The notes under the pieces were generated by a model. That model did not search any database and had not been told where the DNA came from. It was given only the letters and a program-made list of their open reading frames with translations. The translations under genes and the position numbers were made by a program. From contig DEAD01000001.1 in NCBI GenBank assembly GCA_002346645.1, positions 1-64,000 on the forward strand: 64,000 nucleotides of DNA. The letters run 5' to 3'. The stretch's first letter is position 1. Every line of letters starts with the position of its first letter. Positions 8,926-18,335 of the stretch are shown here, in pieces. This DNA is from Dehalococcoidia bacterium UBA2991. Its GTDB lineage: Bacteria > Chloroflexota > Dehalococcoidia > Tepidiformales > Tepidiformaceae.

Positions 8926-9752
8926 GCACCAAACTAGGGATCATCGGCTCCCCGGTTAGCCACTCCCTATCGCCTGCTATCCAGAGCGCCGCCCTCCGCG
9001 CTGCGGGCATCAACGCTTCCTACTATCGCTGGGAGACGCCCCTCCCAGAACTCTCCGCCCGCATCGCCTCCCTCCGGGAGCAAGATTGCCTCGGGGCAAA
9101 CGTCACAATCCCTTATAAGCAGACAGTTCTGCCCTTCCTGGACGAGGTCGCACCTCTTGCTGGTGAAATCGGCGCTGTCAACACTATCGTCAACAATCAA
9201 GGCCAACTCATCGGCTACAACACGGACGGTAGCGGCTTTCTAGCAGCACTTGAGGAGAGCGGCTTTTCTGTTGCCGGAAAGGGCTTCCTTTTGATTGGTG
9301 CCGGAGGAGCTGCTCGCGGCATTGCCTTCGCTCTTCGTCAAGCAGGCGCTGGACTCCTTGCCATTTCCAACCGAACCCCTGACCGAGCAGAGACTCTTGC
9401 CAGCGAAGTCGATGCAAGCCCAGTTGCCTTCGGACACCCTGTGTCCCTTTACGACTGCGTTGTGAACTGTACTTCTGTTGGAATGCAAGGTCCCGATGCC
9501 AAAGCTGCTCTCCCTTATGACCTTGCTACAGCGAAGCCTTCCACTCTCATCGTTGATATTGTCTACACTCCTGAGGAGACGGGCCTAATAAAGAGCGCCC
9601 GTGCTGCAGGCCTGCCCTGCCTTGGCGGACTACCAATGCTTATTCACCAAGGCGCGCTGGCATTCGAGCTCTGGACAGGCAGGCCTGCTCCCATAGAGAC
9701 CATGAGAGAGGCTGCTCGAGAAGTTCTTTCAAGTTCCGAGCATCAGTCATGA
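8922..9752 (+). CDS. aroE: shikimate dehydrogenase
   Basis: NADPH-dependent reduction of 3-dehydroshikimate to shikimate. The substrate site is SHSLSPAIQ near 12, the catalytic lysine is in NVTIPYK, and NTDGSGF and the nucleotide loop GAGGAARG follow in order. The start is taken as GTG 8922, which overlaps the mltG TGA and leaves the family N-terminus STKLGIIGSPVSHS; an in-frame ATG at 8904 would add six residues. The length of 276 aa is typical. Confidence 0.96.
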   Translation: MSTKLGIIGSPVSHSLSPAIQSAALRAAGINASYYRWETPLPELSARIASLREQDCLGANVTIPYKQTVLPFLDEVAPLAGEIGAVNTIVNNQGQLIGYNTDGSGFLAALEESGFSVAGKGFLLIGAGGAARGIAFALRQAGAGLLAISNRTPDRAETLASEVDASPVAFGHPVSLYDCVVNCTSVGMQGPDAKAALPYDLATAKPSTLIVDIVYTPEETGLIKSARAAGLPCLGGLPMLIHQGALAFELWTGRPAPIETMREAAREVLSSSEHQS

Positions 9753-10393
9753 TCATCGTAGGAACCGTTTTAGGGCTCGCCTGCTTTCTATTTATCGGCT
9801 GGGTCATCTCCACCGAGATGTTTCAGCAACGCTCGTGGCGAAGACGTGTTGCCTCCGGTGATCACATGATTGTCGAAGCTCTGATCCTCGAAGCAATGGC
9901 TGCTTGGCGAAGAGCCCGGCCACCCCGCGATGTCCCCGCCAGCCTCTGGGCTGGTGTACAACGTGCAGAGCTCGCTACCGCAACAACGAGCCTCGCTGTT
10001 GTGCAATCTTCCGCTGAAGGCGAATTCCGCTCGGTCGACGGCCACCGTGAGCAAGTCTCCTCTGCCATCGACGAAGCCTTTGCCCTCGCCGCCAGGCTCG
10101 TAGAGATGATGTTGTACGATGTTCCCAATCTCAGCCTCGGGAGTGTTCGTGTGGATGTGTACTCCACCTTCACCGCGGACGGCGGGGCAGCCCTACAGAA
10201 ACCAATTCTGACAACCACCGCCTGCCGCCCTGAAGCCGAAGGTATCGACTGGGAGGAGCTCGCCCCAGTTGAGATTCTTTCGCGCTTCGAAACCATAGTG
10301 CATGTCAGCGAAGATGGCCTTGCTACCCCTATCGTTCTACCCCCTATCCCAAGCCCTTCCCTTGCCTCAGAACGGGATTTGGAGGGCATCTGA
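9749..10393 (+). CDS. unknown membrane-anchored protein in the aro operon
   Basis: A 214-aa protein that I do not recognise. An N-terminal transmembrane helix (~1-22, GTVLGLACFLFIGWVIST) is followed by a basic stretch (RSWRRR) and a soluble cytoplasmic part rich in Ala and Glu. The ATG overlaps the aroE stop and its own stop lies against the aroC start, so it is translated with two shikimate enzymes. Nothing in the sequence suggests catalysis. Confidence 0.75.
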   Translation: MIIVGTVLGLACFLFIGWVISTEMFQQRSWRRRVASGDHMIVEALILEAMAAWRRARPPRDVPASLWAGVQRAELATATTSLAVVQSSAEGEFRSVDGHREQVSSAIDEAFALAARLVEMMLYDVPNLSLGSVRVDVYSTFTADGGAALQKPILTTTACRPEAEGIDWEELAPVEILSRFETIVHVSEDGLATPIVLPPIPSPSLASERDLEGI

Positions 10394-11568
10394 TGGGCCA
10401 ATTTCGCTTCCTTACCTCCGGTGAAAGCCACGGCAAAGGCCTCACCGCCCTAATCGAGGGCCTACCCTCTGGCCTTCGACTTACCGAGGACGACATTGCC
10501 CATGATTTAGCCCGACGCCAGGGGGGCTACGGGCGGGGTGGGCGTATGAAGATCGAAAAGGACCGAGCCGAGATCACTTCCGGCGTTCGACACGGCCTGA
10601 CCCTCGGCTCCCCTATTGCTCTTTGGATTACCAATCGTGACTGGGTGAACTGGACCGAGAAGATGGCTGTGGAACCCGTTGACGTTGATATCGAACGAGT
10701 AACCCGTCTGCGTCCCGGCCATGCCGATCTTCCCGGGGCCATTAAGTATGGCTTCGACGACGTCCGCAACGTCCTAGAGCGAGCAAGTGCTAGAGAAACA
10801 GCTGCACGTGTCGCCGTTGCCGGAGTCGCTAAACGCCTCCTCGGTGAGTTCGGAGTCTCATTCCAAAGCCACACCCTCGCTATAGGTGGCGTCCGCTCAA
10901 ATATAGGGGAGGAAGTGGACTGGGAAGCGGTCGAAACCGATCGAGTTCGTTGTGGTGATCCCATTGCTTCCGAGGCAATGGTTGCCGCAATCGACGCCGC
11001 CAAGTCTGAGGGCGACACTCTAGGCGGCCAAGTCGAGGTTAGAGTCTCAGGCATTCCACTTGGCCTCGGTTCCTATGTTCAGTGGGACCGCAAGCTCGAT
11101 GGTCGTATTGCCCAGGCCATCTGCAGCATCAATGCATTCAAAGGAGTCGGCCTTGGCCTTGGCTTCGACTCTACTGAACAGCGGGGATCCAAGACCCACG
11201 ACGTAATTTTGCCAGCAGATCAGTGGGGCGCCCGCCCTTGGCGTCACGGAACAAATAATCATGGCGGCATAGAGGGGGGCATTAGTACTGGCGAAGACAT
11301 CATCGTGCGTGCGGCCGTCAAGCCTATTCCAACCCTTGCTCATCCCCTCCCCTCAGTCGATCTCGATACTGGTGAGGAGGTTCTCGCCCACTACGAGCGC
11401 AGTGATGTCTGTGTGGTTCCAGCCGCTGGTGTCGTTGCCGAAGCAATGGTGGCTATCGTTCTCGCTGACGCCTGGCTAGAGAAGTTCGGGGGCGACAACA
11501 TCTCTGAGATGCGTACCAGCGTCGAAAGTCATCTCCAGGCTCTCGGCCCTCGCGCCCGCTCGGACTAA
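10393..11568 (+). CDS. aroC: chorismate synthase
   Basis: Last step of the shikimate pathway: EPSP to chorismate, needing reduced FMN. A 391-aa protein with the N-terminal signature SGESHGKGL, the RRQGGYGRGGRM phosphate-binding segment, the ASARETAARVA helix and the C-terminal RSDVCVVPAAGVV segment. It starts at the last base of the preceding gene's stop. The following aroKB fusion begins 3 nt after its stop. Confidence 0.97.
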   Translation: MGQFRFLTSGESHGKGLTALIEGLPSGLRLTEDDIAHDLARRQGGYGRGGRMKIEKDRAEITSGVRHGLTLGSPIALWITNRDWVNWTEKMAVEPVDVDIERVTRLRPGHADLPGAIKYGFDDVRNVLERASARETAARVAVAGVAKRLLGEFGVSFQSHTLAIGGVRSNIGEEVDWEAVETDRVRCGDPIASEAMVAAIDAAKSEGDTLGGQVEVRVSGIPLGLGSYVQWDRKLDGRIAQAICSINAFKGVGLGLGFDSTEQRGSKTHDVILPADQWGARPWRHGTNNHGGIEGGISTGEDIIVRAAVKPIPTLAHPLPSVDLDTGEEVLAHYERSDVCVVPAAGVVAEAMVAIVLADAWLEKFGGDNISEMRTSVESHLQALGPRARSD

Positions 11569-11571
11569 CTT

Positions 11572-13185
11572 ATGCCGGAATATATCTTCCTCGTCGGCCT
11601 CTCCGGGAGTGGAAAGTCCACCATAGGACGCCTACTTGCCGACCGCCTCGGATGGTCCTTCATCGACACTGACAGCCTAGTCGCAACCCGGGCCGGTAAG
11701 TCCATTCCGGCCATCTTCAGTGAAAAGGGTGAGGCTGCTTTTCGGGAACTCGAAGCCGAAGCCCTTACTCTTGCCTCCAACTCTGGACCAGCTGTTGTCG
11801 CTACTGGAGGTGGTACCCCTACCCATCCAGAAGGGCGCCAAATCCTAGCTGCAGGCTTCACCGTCTGGCTCAAAGTCAGCCCGGCTGTCGCAGCTGACCG
11901 CCTTGCCTCCCAGGAAGAAGACCAACCTCGCCCCCTTCTTGCTGGCGATCCTCAAGAACGTCTCGAATCCCTCCTGAAGTTGCGCCAAGAAGACTATGCC
12001 CGAGCAGATGCCACCATCACTGTTGATGCTCTTGGTATCGAGGAAACTTGCGAAGCAGTATTGGACCTCTGGAAAGAAGCCCTCCCTTCAAATTTCGCCG
12101 GCATTCCAGGGGTCGCTGCTACCGTCCACACACCAAGCGCAAGTTATCCCATTGTTGTCCGGGATGGCGCACTCACTGATCTTGGCTCTCTGTGTTCTGC
12201 GGTCGATCTTTCAGGCCGGTCCTTCGTGCTTACCGATGACCAGACTGGACCCCTTTTCGCAACTACCGCCCTCAACTCTCTCCGCTCCTCTGGCTTTCAA
12301 GCAACCAGTATGGCTATCCCAAGTGGAGAAGAACACAAGTCTCTAAGGACCGTCAGCACAGTCTATGACTGGCTTTTGAAAGAGCGGGCCGAACGGAACG
12401 ATTTTCTCGTTTGCCTTGGCGGGGGTGTGGTAGGCGACCTTGGCGGCTTCGCCGCAGCAACTCTTTTACGCGGTATCCCCTTCGTTCACGTTCCTACCAC
12501 CCTCCTCAGCATGGTTGATGCCTCCATTGGCGGTAAGACGGGAGTTGACCACACCCTTGGAAAAAACCTAATTGGGGCCTTCGCCCAACCGCGGCTGGTT
12601 CTTACCGACCCAGCCCTTCTCGGCACGCTCCCATCACGTCACCTGCGTGCAGGCCTGGCAGAGCTAATCAAACACGGCTTTATCCTCGACGAAGAGCTTG
12701 TGCAGCTTCTCGAATCAAGAGCGAGCGACCTTACTGCTTTAGTGACAGAGGAGTTCATTTCTCGAAGTACCGCTATTAAGGCCGAAGTGGTTTCCAACGA
12801 CGAGCGAGAAACAGGAACTCGTGCACTACTCAACTATGGCCATACCGTTGGTCATGGAATCGAGACCGCTGCTGCATTCAAAGGTTATTTACATGGCGAA
12901 GCTATTGCTATAGGCATGCACGCGGCGGGGCGAATTTCCTACGAGATGGGCTTGCTAGACGACACCAATCTTGAACGTCAACAGCACCTAATTCGTGCCT
13001 GCGGCCTCCCCGAAGTTGCCGAAGGCATCGACCGGCAAGCAGTAGAAAATGCTATGCGGAGCGACAAGAAGATCCGCTCCGGCTCCATATCTTGGGTGCT
13101 CCTTGAGCGGATAGGCCATGCCGCTGTTCACCGCAATGTTCCCGAACAGGCAGTCGCAGCAGCCCTAGAAGCCGTCCTCGTCTAA
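11572..13185 (+). CDS. aroKB: fused shikimate kinase / 3-dehydroquinate synthase
   Basis: One 537-aa polypeptide for two shikimate-pathway steps. Residues ~1-165 are shikimate kinase: Walker A GLSGSGKST, substrate-binding DTDS and the GGG loop in VVATGGGT. Residues ~180-537 are NAD-dependent dehydroquinate synthase: PSGEEHKS, LGGGVVGDLGGF, the SIGGKTGVDH metal/substrate segment, NYGHTVGHGIE and HGEAIAIGM. Both halves look active. Such fusions are known in other phyla (for example Thermotoga). The frame is unbroken across the joint. Confidence 0.96.
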   Translation: MPEYIFLVGLSGSGKSTIGRLLADRLGWSFIDTDSLVATRAGKSIPAIFSEKGEAAFRELEAEALTLASNSGPAVVATGGGTPTHPEGRQILAAGFTVWLKVSPAVAADRLASQEEDQPRPLLAGDPQERLESLLKLRQEDYARADATITVDALGIEETCEAVLDLWKEALPSNFAGIPGVAATVHTPSASYPIVVRDGALTDLGSLCSAVDLSGRSFVLTDDQTGPLFATTALNSLRSSGFQATSMAIPSGEEHKSLRTVSTVYDWLLKERAERNDFLVCLGGGVVGDLGGFAAATLLRGIPFVHVPTTLLSMVDASIGGKTGVDHTLGKNLIGAFAQPRLVLTDPALLGTLPSRHLRAGLAELIKHGFILDEELVQLLESRASDLTALVTEEFISRSTAIKAEVVSNDERETGTRALLNYGHTVGHGIETAAAFKGYLHGEAIAIGMHAAGRISYEMGLLDDTNLERQQHLIRACGLPEVAEGIDRQAVENAMRSDKKIRSGSISWVLLERIGHAAVHRNVPEQAVAAALEAVLV

Positions 13186-13187
13186 AC

Positions 13188-14351
13188 ATGCCAATAACAT
13201 TCCAACTTGATGGCGGCGGAGGCGACCCTGTTGCCCCCCGCGCCGGTCAGCTTGCGACCGAACGAGGTTTGGTTCCGACCCCAGCCTTTATGCCTGTAGG
13301 AACCTTGGCAAGTGTTAAAGCCCTCACTCCAGAAGAGGTCACCGCTACCGGTGCTCACATTCTGCTAGTCAATGCCTACCATCTCTACCTCCGGCCCGGC
13401 CACCAACTCATCGAGTCCCTTGGTGGTGTGCACCGCTTCATGGCATGGGACGGCCCCATCCTCTCTGATAGCGGCGGATACCAGGTTTTCAGCTTGGCAA
13501 AGCTAATGCGCGTTAATGACGAAGGCGTTCGCTTCCGATCCCACATCGACGGCACCGAACACCATTACACACCCGAAATTGCAATGCAGATCCAGAGAGA
13601 CCTTGGCGTCGATATAGCTATGCCTCTTGACCATGTTCTTCCTTGGGATGCCTCCTTCGTTGAACAGCGCGAAGCTGCAGAACGCACCCTTCACTGGTTC
13701 GATCGCTGCCGCGCTTTTGAGTCCGCGCCATCCCCATTTGCCATAGTGCAGGGGGGAATTGACGAAGAACTACGTCGCTGGCACGCCCGCGAACTCGCCG
13801 CCCGCCAAGCACCCGGTTACGCGATTGGTGGCCTTTCCGTAGGAGAGACCAAGGCGGACCAGTACTCCATCACCGAAATCGTCTGCGCTGAGCTACCTAC
13901 AGACCGGCCCCGCTATCTAATGGGCGTTGGAAGTCCGGAAGATTTAGTCCAGGCCATCGCCCGTGGTGTAGACATGTTCGACTGCGTCCTCCCTACCCGC
14001 CTTGGGCGCACCGGCTCGCTCTTCACCGACAACGGACGCATAAACATTCGTGGCGCTCGCTTCCGAGACCAAGCCAGCACAGTGGACCCCTCCTGTGATT
14101 GCGTTACCTGCACGAACTACTCCCTGGCATATCTTCACCACCTCTTTCGCAACGAAGAATTATTGGGCTATAGGCTCGCCAGCATTCACAACCTTCGCTA
14201 CCTTCACCGCCTCTGCAAACGCATGCGTGAAGCCATCCTCCATGGGGTCTTTGATTCCGTTTCAGATGAGTTCCTAGCCCGCTACAAGCCTTCCGACCAA
14301 ACAGTCCGAACTGACCAGCGGGCCCGCTGGGGATCGCGCTCTCAGTCTTGA
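13188..14351 (+). CDS. tgt: tRNA-guanine (queuine) transglycosylase
   Basis: Exchanges guanine-34 for the queuosine precursor preQ1 in GUN-anticodon tRNAs. At 387 aa it has LSDSGGYQVFS (nucleophile/binding loop), GGLSVGETK, DCVLPTRLGRTGS and the zinc site CDCVTC...H near 305-335. The ATG is 2 nt after the aroKB stop, so it closes the mltG-aro-tgt run. No other queuosine gene (queA, queC-F) is in the window. Confidence 0.96.
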   Translation: MPITFQLDGGGGDPVAPRAGQLATERGLVPTPAFMPVGTLASVKALTPEEVTATGAHILLVNAYHLYLRPGHQLIESLGGVHRFMAWDGPILSDSGGYQVFSLAKLMRVNDEGVRFRSHIDGTEHHYTPEIAMQIQRDLGVDIAMPLDHVLPWDASFVEQREAAERTLHWFDRCRAFESAPSPFAIVQGGIDEELRRWHARELAARQAPGYAIGGLSVGETKADQYSITEIVCAELPTDRPRYLMGVGSPEDLVQAIARGVDMFDCVLPTRLGRTGSLFTDNGRINIRGARFRDQASTVDPSCDCVTCTNYSLAYLHHLFRNEELLGYRLASIHNLRYLHRLCKRMREAILHGVFDSVSDEFLARYKPSDQTVRTDQRARWGSRSQS

Positions 14352-14432
14352 CCCGGCTCGACAAACTCGCGTCCACCCTTCTAATCTCGGGATCTGCAAA
14401 TACCAATCGGCGAGTTGGATGAAGCTTTAGTC

Positions 14433-16829
14433 ATGCCAAGAAAAACCTCTTCTACCAAGGCTGCGAACCGCAAGAAGACCACCAAGCAGAGTTCTACGAA
14501 GCGCGCTTCGCAAAACTCCAACCCCCGCGAAGGCAAAGATCTTGTCATTGTGGAATCCCCCGCAAAGGCACGAACTATCGAGGGTATTCTTGGCGACCAA
14601 TACCGGGTAATCGCTTCGGTTGGGCATGTTCGAGACTTACCAAACTACGGATATGGCGTCGACGTAAAGGGAGGTTCCTTTGAACCAACCTATGAAGTAC
14701 TTAAAGACAAAAAAGACATCGTCAAGGAAATAAAGGAAGCATCCTCAAAGGCAGAACGCATCTTCCTATCTACTGACCCAGACCGCGAAGGCGAGGCCAT
14801 CTCCTGGCATATCCTTGAGGCCGCCGGCATCCCCGCGGAAAAGACTCAGCGCGTTGTCTTCCATGAGATAACAAAACCTGCCATAGAGGCCGCCTTCCAG
14901 CATCCAGGCCAACTCAACCGTGAACTGATAGAAGCCCAGGAGACCCGCCGTGTTCTCGACCGCCTGATCGGTTATCCACTTAGTTGGTTCGTACAGGGAA
15001 AGGTTGCTCGAAGTGCTAGCGCAGGTCGTGTCCAGAGTGTGGCACTCCGACTCATAGTGGAGCGTGAGCGCGATATCGAAGCCTTCACGCCGCAGGAATA
15101 TTGGACGGTCCACGCTCGACTTGCTAAGAACAATGAGGAGTTCGCCGCGAAACTCGTGGGTCTTCCCGGCGTGCGAAAGCTCGACGAGAAGCGCGACCTT
15201 CCCGTTGAGGAAACTGCTAAGACCCTCATCGATTCCCTCCGCAAATCCAACTTTTCGGTGAAGACCGTGAAGAAAGGGGAGAGGAAACGCCGCCCTGCTC
15301 CCCCATTCACTACCAGTAGCTACCAGCAGGCGGCAAACAACCGTCTCGGCCTCGGCGCCCAGCGAGCAATGGCCCTAGCGCAACAACTATACGAAGGGGT
15401 CAGCATTCCCGGAGAGGGGCGTGTAGGCCTAATCACCTACATGCGCACGGACTCTCTTAGCATTTCCCCCGTCATCCGTCGGGAGGCTCGTGCCTATGCC
15501 AGCGAACGGTGGGGCAGCGACTACATCCCCCAAAAGGAGAGGGTCTACCGTTCCCGTGCACGAGGTGCCCAAGAAGCTCATGAGGCTATCCGGCCCACCT
15601 CTGCGGCCCGATCTCCAGAGAACCTACAAGACGTCCTTGAGCGGGATCAGCTCCGCGCTTACACGCTTATCTGGCAACGCTTTATGGCCAGCCAGCTCTC
15701 TGATGCCCGTTACTCAACTGTTGCTGTAAATATCGAGGCACACGAGGAGGGTGAGCTTCGAGGAACCTTCCGCTCGAATGCCCAACAGCTTGTTTTCGCG
15801 GGCCATTTGGCCGCCCTTGGAATCGATGCAACAGAGGAGAACGCTGCCGCTACCGACAGCGACGACCCCAAGACCGTAGATACCCTGCCAGAACTTGCCG
15901 AAGGCAACCTCCTGGACCGGCTCTCTGTCGATAGCGAACAACATTTCACAGAGCCCCCACCCCGCTTTACAGAGGCCTCCCTCGTAAAAGCCCTTGAGGA
16001 GGAAGGGATCGGTCGCCCCAGCACATACGCCTCCATCGTTCAGACCGTGCTAAACCGTGCCTACGTTGTTCGCGAGGGCCGATCGCTCATTCCCCAAGAT
16101 CTTGGCTTTGCCGTAAACGATCTTCTCGTGCAGCACATGGACCGCTACGTAGCCGTTCCCTTCACAAGTGAGCTGGAAGGGGAGCTCGACAAGATTGCCT
16201 CAGGAGATGGGGACTATGCAGAGGTCGTACGTGGCTTCTGGGAAGCTTTTAATGCAGCGCTCGAGACGGCAAAGCAGCAGGCGCAAAAACAGGTCGAAGA
16301 AACTGACATCGTCTGTTCAAAGTGCAACGAAAGAAAAATGGTCATTCGCTGGAGCCGCAACGGTAAATTCCTCGGCTGCTCCGGATTTCCTGAATGCAAA
16401 AATGCCATGCCTCTCACTGAAGAAGGCGATCCTCAACCGCCCTCTGCCCCTCAGCCCACTGACTGGAAATGCCCCCGCTGTGGCGCCGGCACGGAGCTCA
16501 AGCATGGGCCTTATGGCGAATATATCGACTGCGTAGATCGTGATTCCAAAAAATGCGACTTTCGCTCAAGCAAGCCCGTTGATATCCCCTGCCCCGAAGA
16601 ACCCGATACTGGTCAGCTCGTCGCCAAGCGAACCCGGAGAGGCGTCTTCTATGGCTGCTGGAACTATCCTGACTGCACTTACACCACCAATAGCATCGAA
16701 CCAGACAAGCTCTCTCCTGTGCGTACAGCTGAGGAGCGGGAGGCCGCTGCCGAGAAGGTGAAGGCCCGGGGAAAGAAGGGCCGCCGCGGAACCCGCAAAA
16801 CCACCACTCGTCGCCGAAGAGCAAGTTAG
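14433..16829 (+). CDS. topA: DNA topoisomerase I
   Basis: Type IA topoisomerase that relaxes negative supercoils. A Lys/Ser/Thr-rich N-terminal tail (~1-30) precedes the Toprim domain (IVESPAKA; DPDREGEAI). The catalytic tyrosine is in LITYMRTDSLS. Zinc ribbons follow (CSKCNERK...C..PEC; CPRCGAG...), the last one lacking part of its cysteine set. The tail is strongly basic (KGRRGTRKTTTRRRR), like the basic C-termini of mycobacterial TopA. The ORF is open from a TTG at 14415, but ATG 14433 is the better start; neither has a clear ribosome-binding site. Confidence 0.95.
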   Translation: MPRKTSSTKAANRKKTTKQSSTKRASQNSNPREGKDLVIVESPAKARTIEGILGDQYRVIASVGHVRDLPNYGYGVDVKGGSFEPTYEVLKDKKDIVKEIKEASSKAERIFLSTDPDREGEAISWHILEAAGIPAEKTQRVVFHEITKPAIEAAFQHPGQLNRELIEAQETRRVLDRLIGYPLSWFVQGKVARSASAGRVQSVALRLIVERERDIEAFTPQEYWTVHARLAKNNEEFAAKLVGLPGVRKLDEKRDLPVEETAKTLIDSLRKSNFSVKTVKKGERKRRPAPPFTTSSYQQAANNRLGLGAQRAMALAQQLYEGVSIPGEGRVGLITYMRTDSLSISPVIRREARAYASERWGSDYIPQKERVYRSRARGAQEAHEAIRPTSAARSPENLQDVLERDQLRAYTLIWQRFMASQLSDARYSTVAVNIEAHEEGELRGTFRSNAQQLVFAGHLAALGIDATEENAAATDSDDPKTVDTLPELAEGNLLDRLSVDSEQHFTEPPPRFTEASLVKALEEEGIGRPSTYASIVQTVLNRAYVVREGRSLIPQDLGFAVNDLLVQHMDRYVAVPFTSELEGELDKIASGDGDYAEVVRGFWEAFNAALETAKQQAQKQVEETDIVCSKCNERKMVIRWSRNGKFLGCSGFPECKNAMPLTEEGDPQPPSAPQPTDWKCPRCGAGTELKHGPYGEYIDCVDRDSKKCDFRSSKPVDIPCPEEPDTGQLVAKRTRRGVFYGCWNYPDCTYTTNSIEPDKLSPVRTAEEREAAAEKVKARGKKGRRGTRKTTTRRRRAS

Positions 16830-16859
16830 ACAACCCGTCGCTCTTTACGTCTGCTGTCG

Positions 16860-16865
16860 TATTCT
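16860..16865 (+). promoter_or_regulatory. -10 box of a probable leaderless xerC promoter
   Basis: TATTCT ends 6 nt before the xerC ATG (16872), so the expected start of transcription coincides with the A of the start codon. There is no Shine-Dalgarno sequence in the 42-bp gap after topA and no good -35. Confidence 0.55.
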
Positions 16866-16871
16866 GTCGAT

Positions 16872-17825
16872 ATGTCTTCCCCTCTCGCTCACAAAACAGC
16901 GGATGCTTTTCTCGATGCCTACCTACGTGAGCTGGAGAGCGTCGGCGGACGTTCGCCCTACACAATTCGTAACTATCGCAGCGACATAGGCCATTTCCTC
17001 CAATTCTGTTCAGAGACAGGAATCGAACCTCTTGCCCTCAGCCGCGCGACTTTTCGCATCTATCTCGCCAAGCTCCGTGAGGAAGACGCCGCCCCTGCTT
17101 CAGTCACGCGCCGTACCACCACCATTCACAGCTTCTACCGTTACCTCCAACGGGAAGGTGCAACCAACCGGGACCTCCTCTACGGCGTAGCCCTCCCTAA
17201 GAAACCTAAGCGGCTGCCCAAAGTAATCGAGCCCACACACCTCCAAGCTCTCTTCGAGGCTCCTGATACTAGTACCCCCCAGGGTCTTCGCGACCGCGCT
17301 ATCCTTGAGGTCCTCTATGGAGGCGGCCTGCGTATTTCTGAGCTAGTGCGCCTCAACATCGCCAATCTCGACCTTGTAGCCGGCCAGGCAATTGTTCAGG
17401 GAAAAGGCGACAAGGAGCGTGCTGTGCTATTCGGAGAGCCAGCTGTTCGTTCACTTCAGGTGTACCTAGATATTGGCCGCCCTGAGCTGGCCCGCGATTC
17501 CCAAGAAGCACTCTTTCTCAACCGCAGCGGCAAACGCCTTTCTGCCCGCTCTGTTCAATATGCAGTACGCCGCCATGCCCTCGCCGCTGGCATCCCGGAG
17601 GAAGTCCATCCCCATCTCCTACGCCACACCTTTGCCACCCACCTTCTCGATGGAGGTGCGGATATCCGCATTGTCCAGGACTTACTCGGCCACACCTCCG
17701 CCAATACCACCCAAATTTATACCCATGTTAGCCGTGCCAGACAGGCTGAGGTGACAGAAAATGCCTGGCATGAGATCGGTATCAAAGCACTCGAACGTGC
17801 CCGCAAAGGTCGGGGTAGGTCGTGA
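16872..17825 (+). CDS. xerC: tyrosine recombinase XerC/XerD
   Basis: A 317-aa site-specific recombinase expected to resolve chromosome dimers at dif. The N-terminal SAM-like DNA-binding domain (1-~100) contains RSPYTIRNYRSD. The catalytic set is complete: Arg in GGGLRISEL, Lys in GKGDKER, HLLRHTFATH, LGHTSANT and Tyr in IYTHV. XerC versus XerD cannot be decided here, and a single-recombinase system is possible. The gene shows the leaderless signature and its end overlaps aroQ by 4 nt. Confidence 0.9.
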   Translation: MSSPLAHKTADAFLDAYLRELESVGGRSPYTIRNYRSDIGHFLQFCSETGIEPLALSRATFRIYLAKLREEDAAPASVTRRTTTIHSFYRYLQREGATNRDLLYGVALPKKPKRLPKVIEPTHLQALFEAPDTSTPQGLRDRAILEVLYGGGLRISELVRLNIANLDLVAGQAIVQGKGDKERAVLFGEPAVRSLQVYLDIGRPELARDSQEALFLNRSGKRLSARSVQYAVRRHALAAGIPEEVHPHLLRHTFATHLLDGGADIRIVQDLLGHTSANTTQIYTHVSRARQAEVTENAWHEIGIKALERARKGRGRS

Positions 17826-18289
17826 GCACGACCGATAGCCCCCTGCTACTCCTCGTTCACGGTCCCAACCTGAACCTGCTCGGTGAACGCCAGCCTGAGA
17901 TCTACGGACACGACACTCTTCCGGATATCGAATCTGATGTGGCAGCCGCAGCCAACGCCCGCGGGGCCACTGTCCTTAGCTTCCAGAGCAACCACGAAGG
18001 GGCTCTCATTGACTTCCTCCACCAGCACCGGGGGCAAGCTAGTGGGGTTCTACTCAACGCAGGGGCCTACACCCATACCTCCATCGCCCTTCACGATGCT
18101 CTCGAAGCGATAGCTCTCCCAGCTGTTGAAGTGCACCTCTCTAATATCCACACCCGCGAGTCCTTCCGCAGGCGCTCAATGATCGCCGCAGCCTGCATCG
18201 GCCAGATTGCCGGGCTTGGACGGGCTGGTTATACCGTTGCCACCAACCTTCTACTTGACCACCTCGAAGCCCCTAAGCCATCCCCTTGA
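17822..18289 (+). CDS. aroQ: type II 3-dehydroquinate dehydratase
   Basis: Converts 3-dehydroquinate to 3-dehydroshikimate by the dodecameric type II mechanism. At 155 aa it has HGPNLNLLGERQPEIYG (catalytic Arg and Tyr loop), NAGAYTHTSIAL and EVHLSNIHTRESFR. The GTG at 17822 overlaps the xerC TGA. With aroE, aroC and aroKB it covers the pathway from DAHP to chorismate except EPSP synthase (aroA), which is not in the window. Confidence 0.96.
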   Translation: MSTTDSPLLLLVHGPNLNLLGERQPEIYGHDTLPDIESDVAAAANARGATVLSFQSNHEGALIDFLHQHRGQASGVLLNAGAYTHTSIALHDALEAIALPAVEVHLSNIHTRESFRRRSMIAAACIGQIAGLGRAGYTVATNLLLDHLEAPKPSP

Positions 18290-18323
18290 AGGCCAAGCGC
18301 TACGTGGGTGCCTTCGGGGGCGG

Positions 18324-18329
18324 TAAACT
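18324..18329 (+). promoter_or_regulatory. -10 box of a probable leaderless peptidase promoter
   Basis: TAAACT ends 6 nt before the GTG start at 18336, within the 46-bp gap after aroQ. No ribosome-binding site lies in that gap at a usable distance (only GAGG directly abutting the start). Confidence 0.5.
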
Positions 18330-18335
18330 GAGGCA

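Noticed and set aside
14352..14432. Possible stem AACTCGC/GCGAGTT between tgt and topA
   Set aside because: The arms are 7 nt with a loop of over 40 nt; not a credible terminator or riboswitch.
16872..17825. Integrase of a mobile element
   Set aside because: Length, motifs and position between topA and aroQ fit a housekeeping Xer recombinase; no attachment repeats or cargo are seen.
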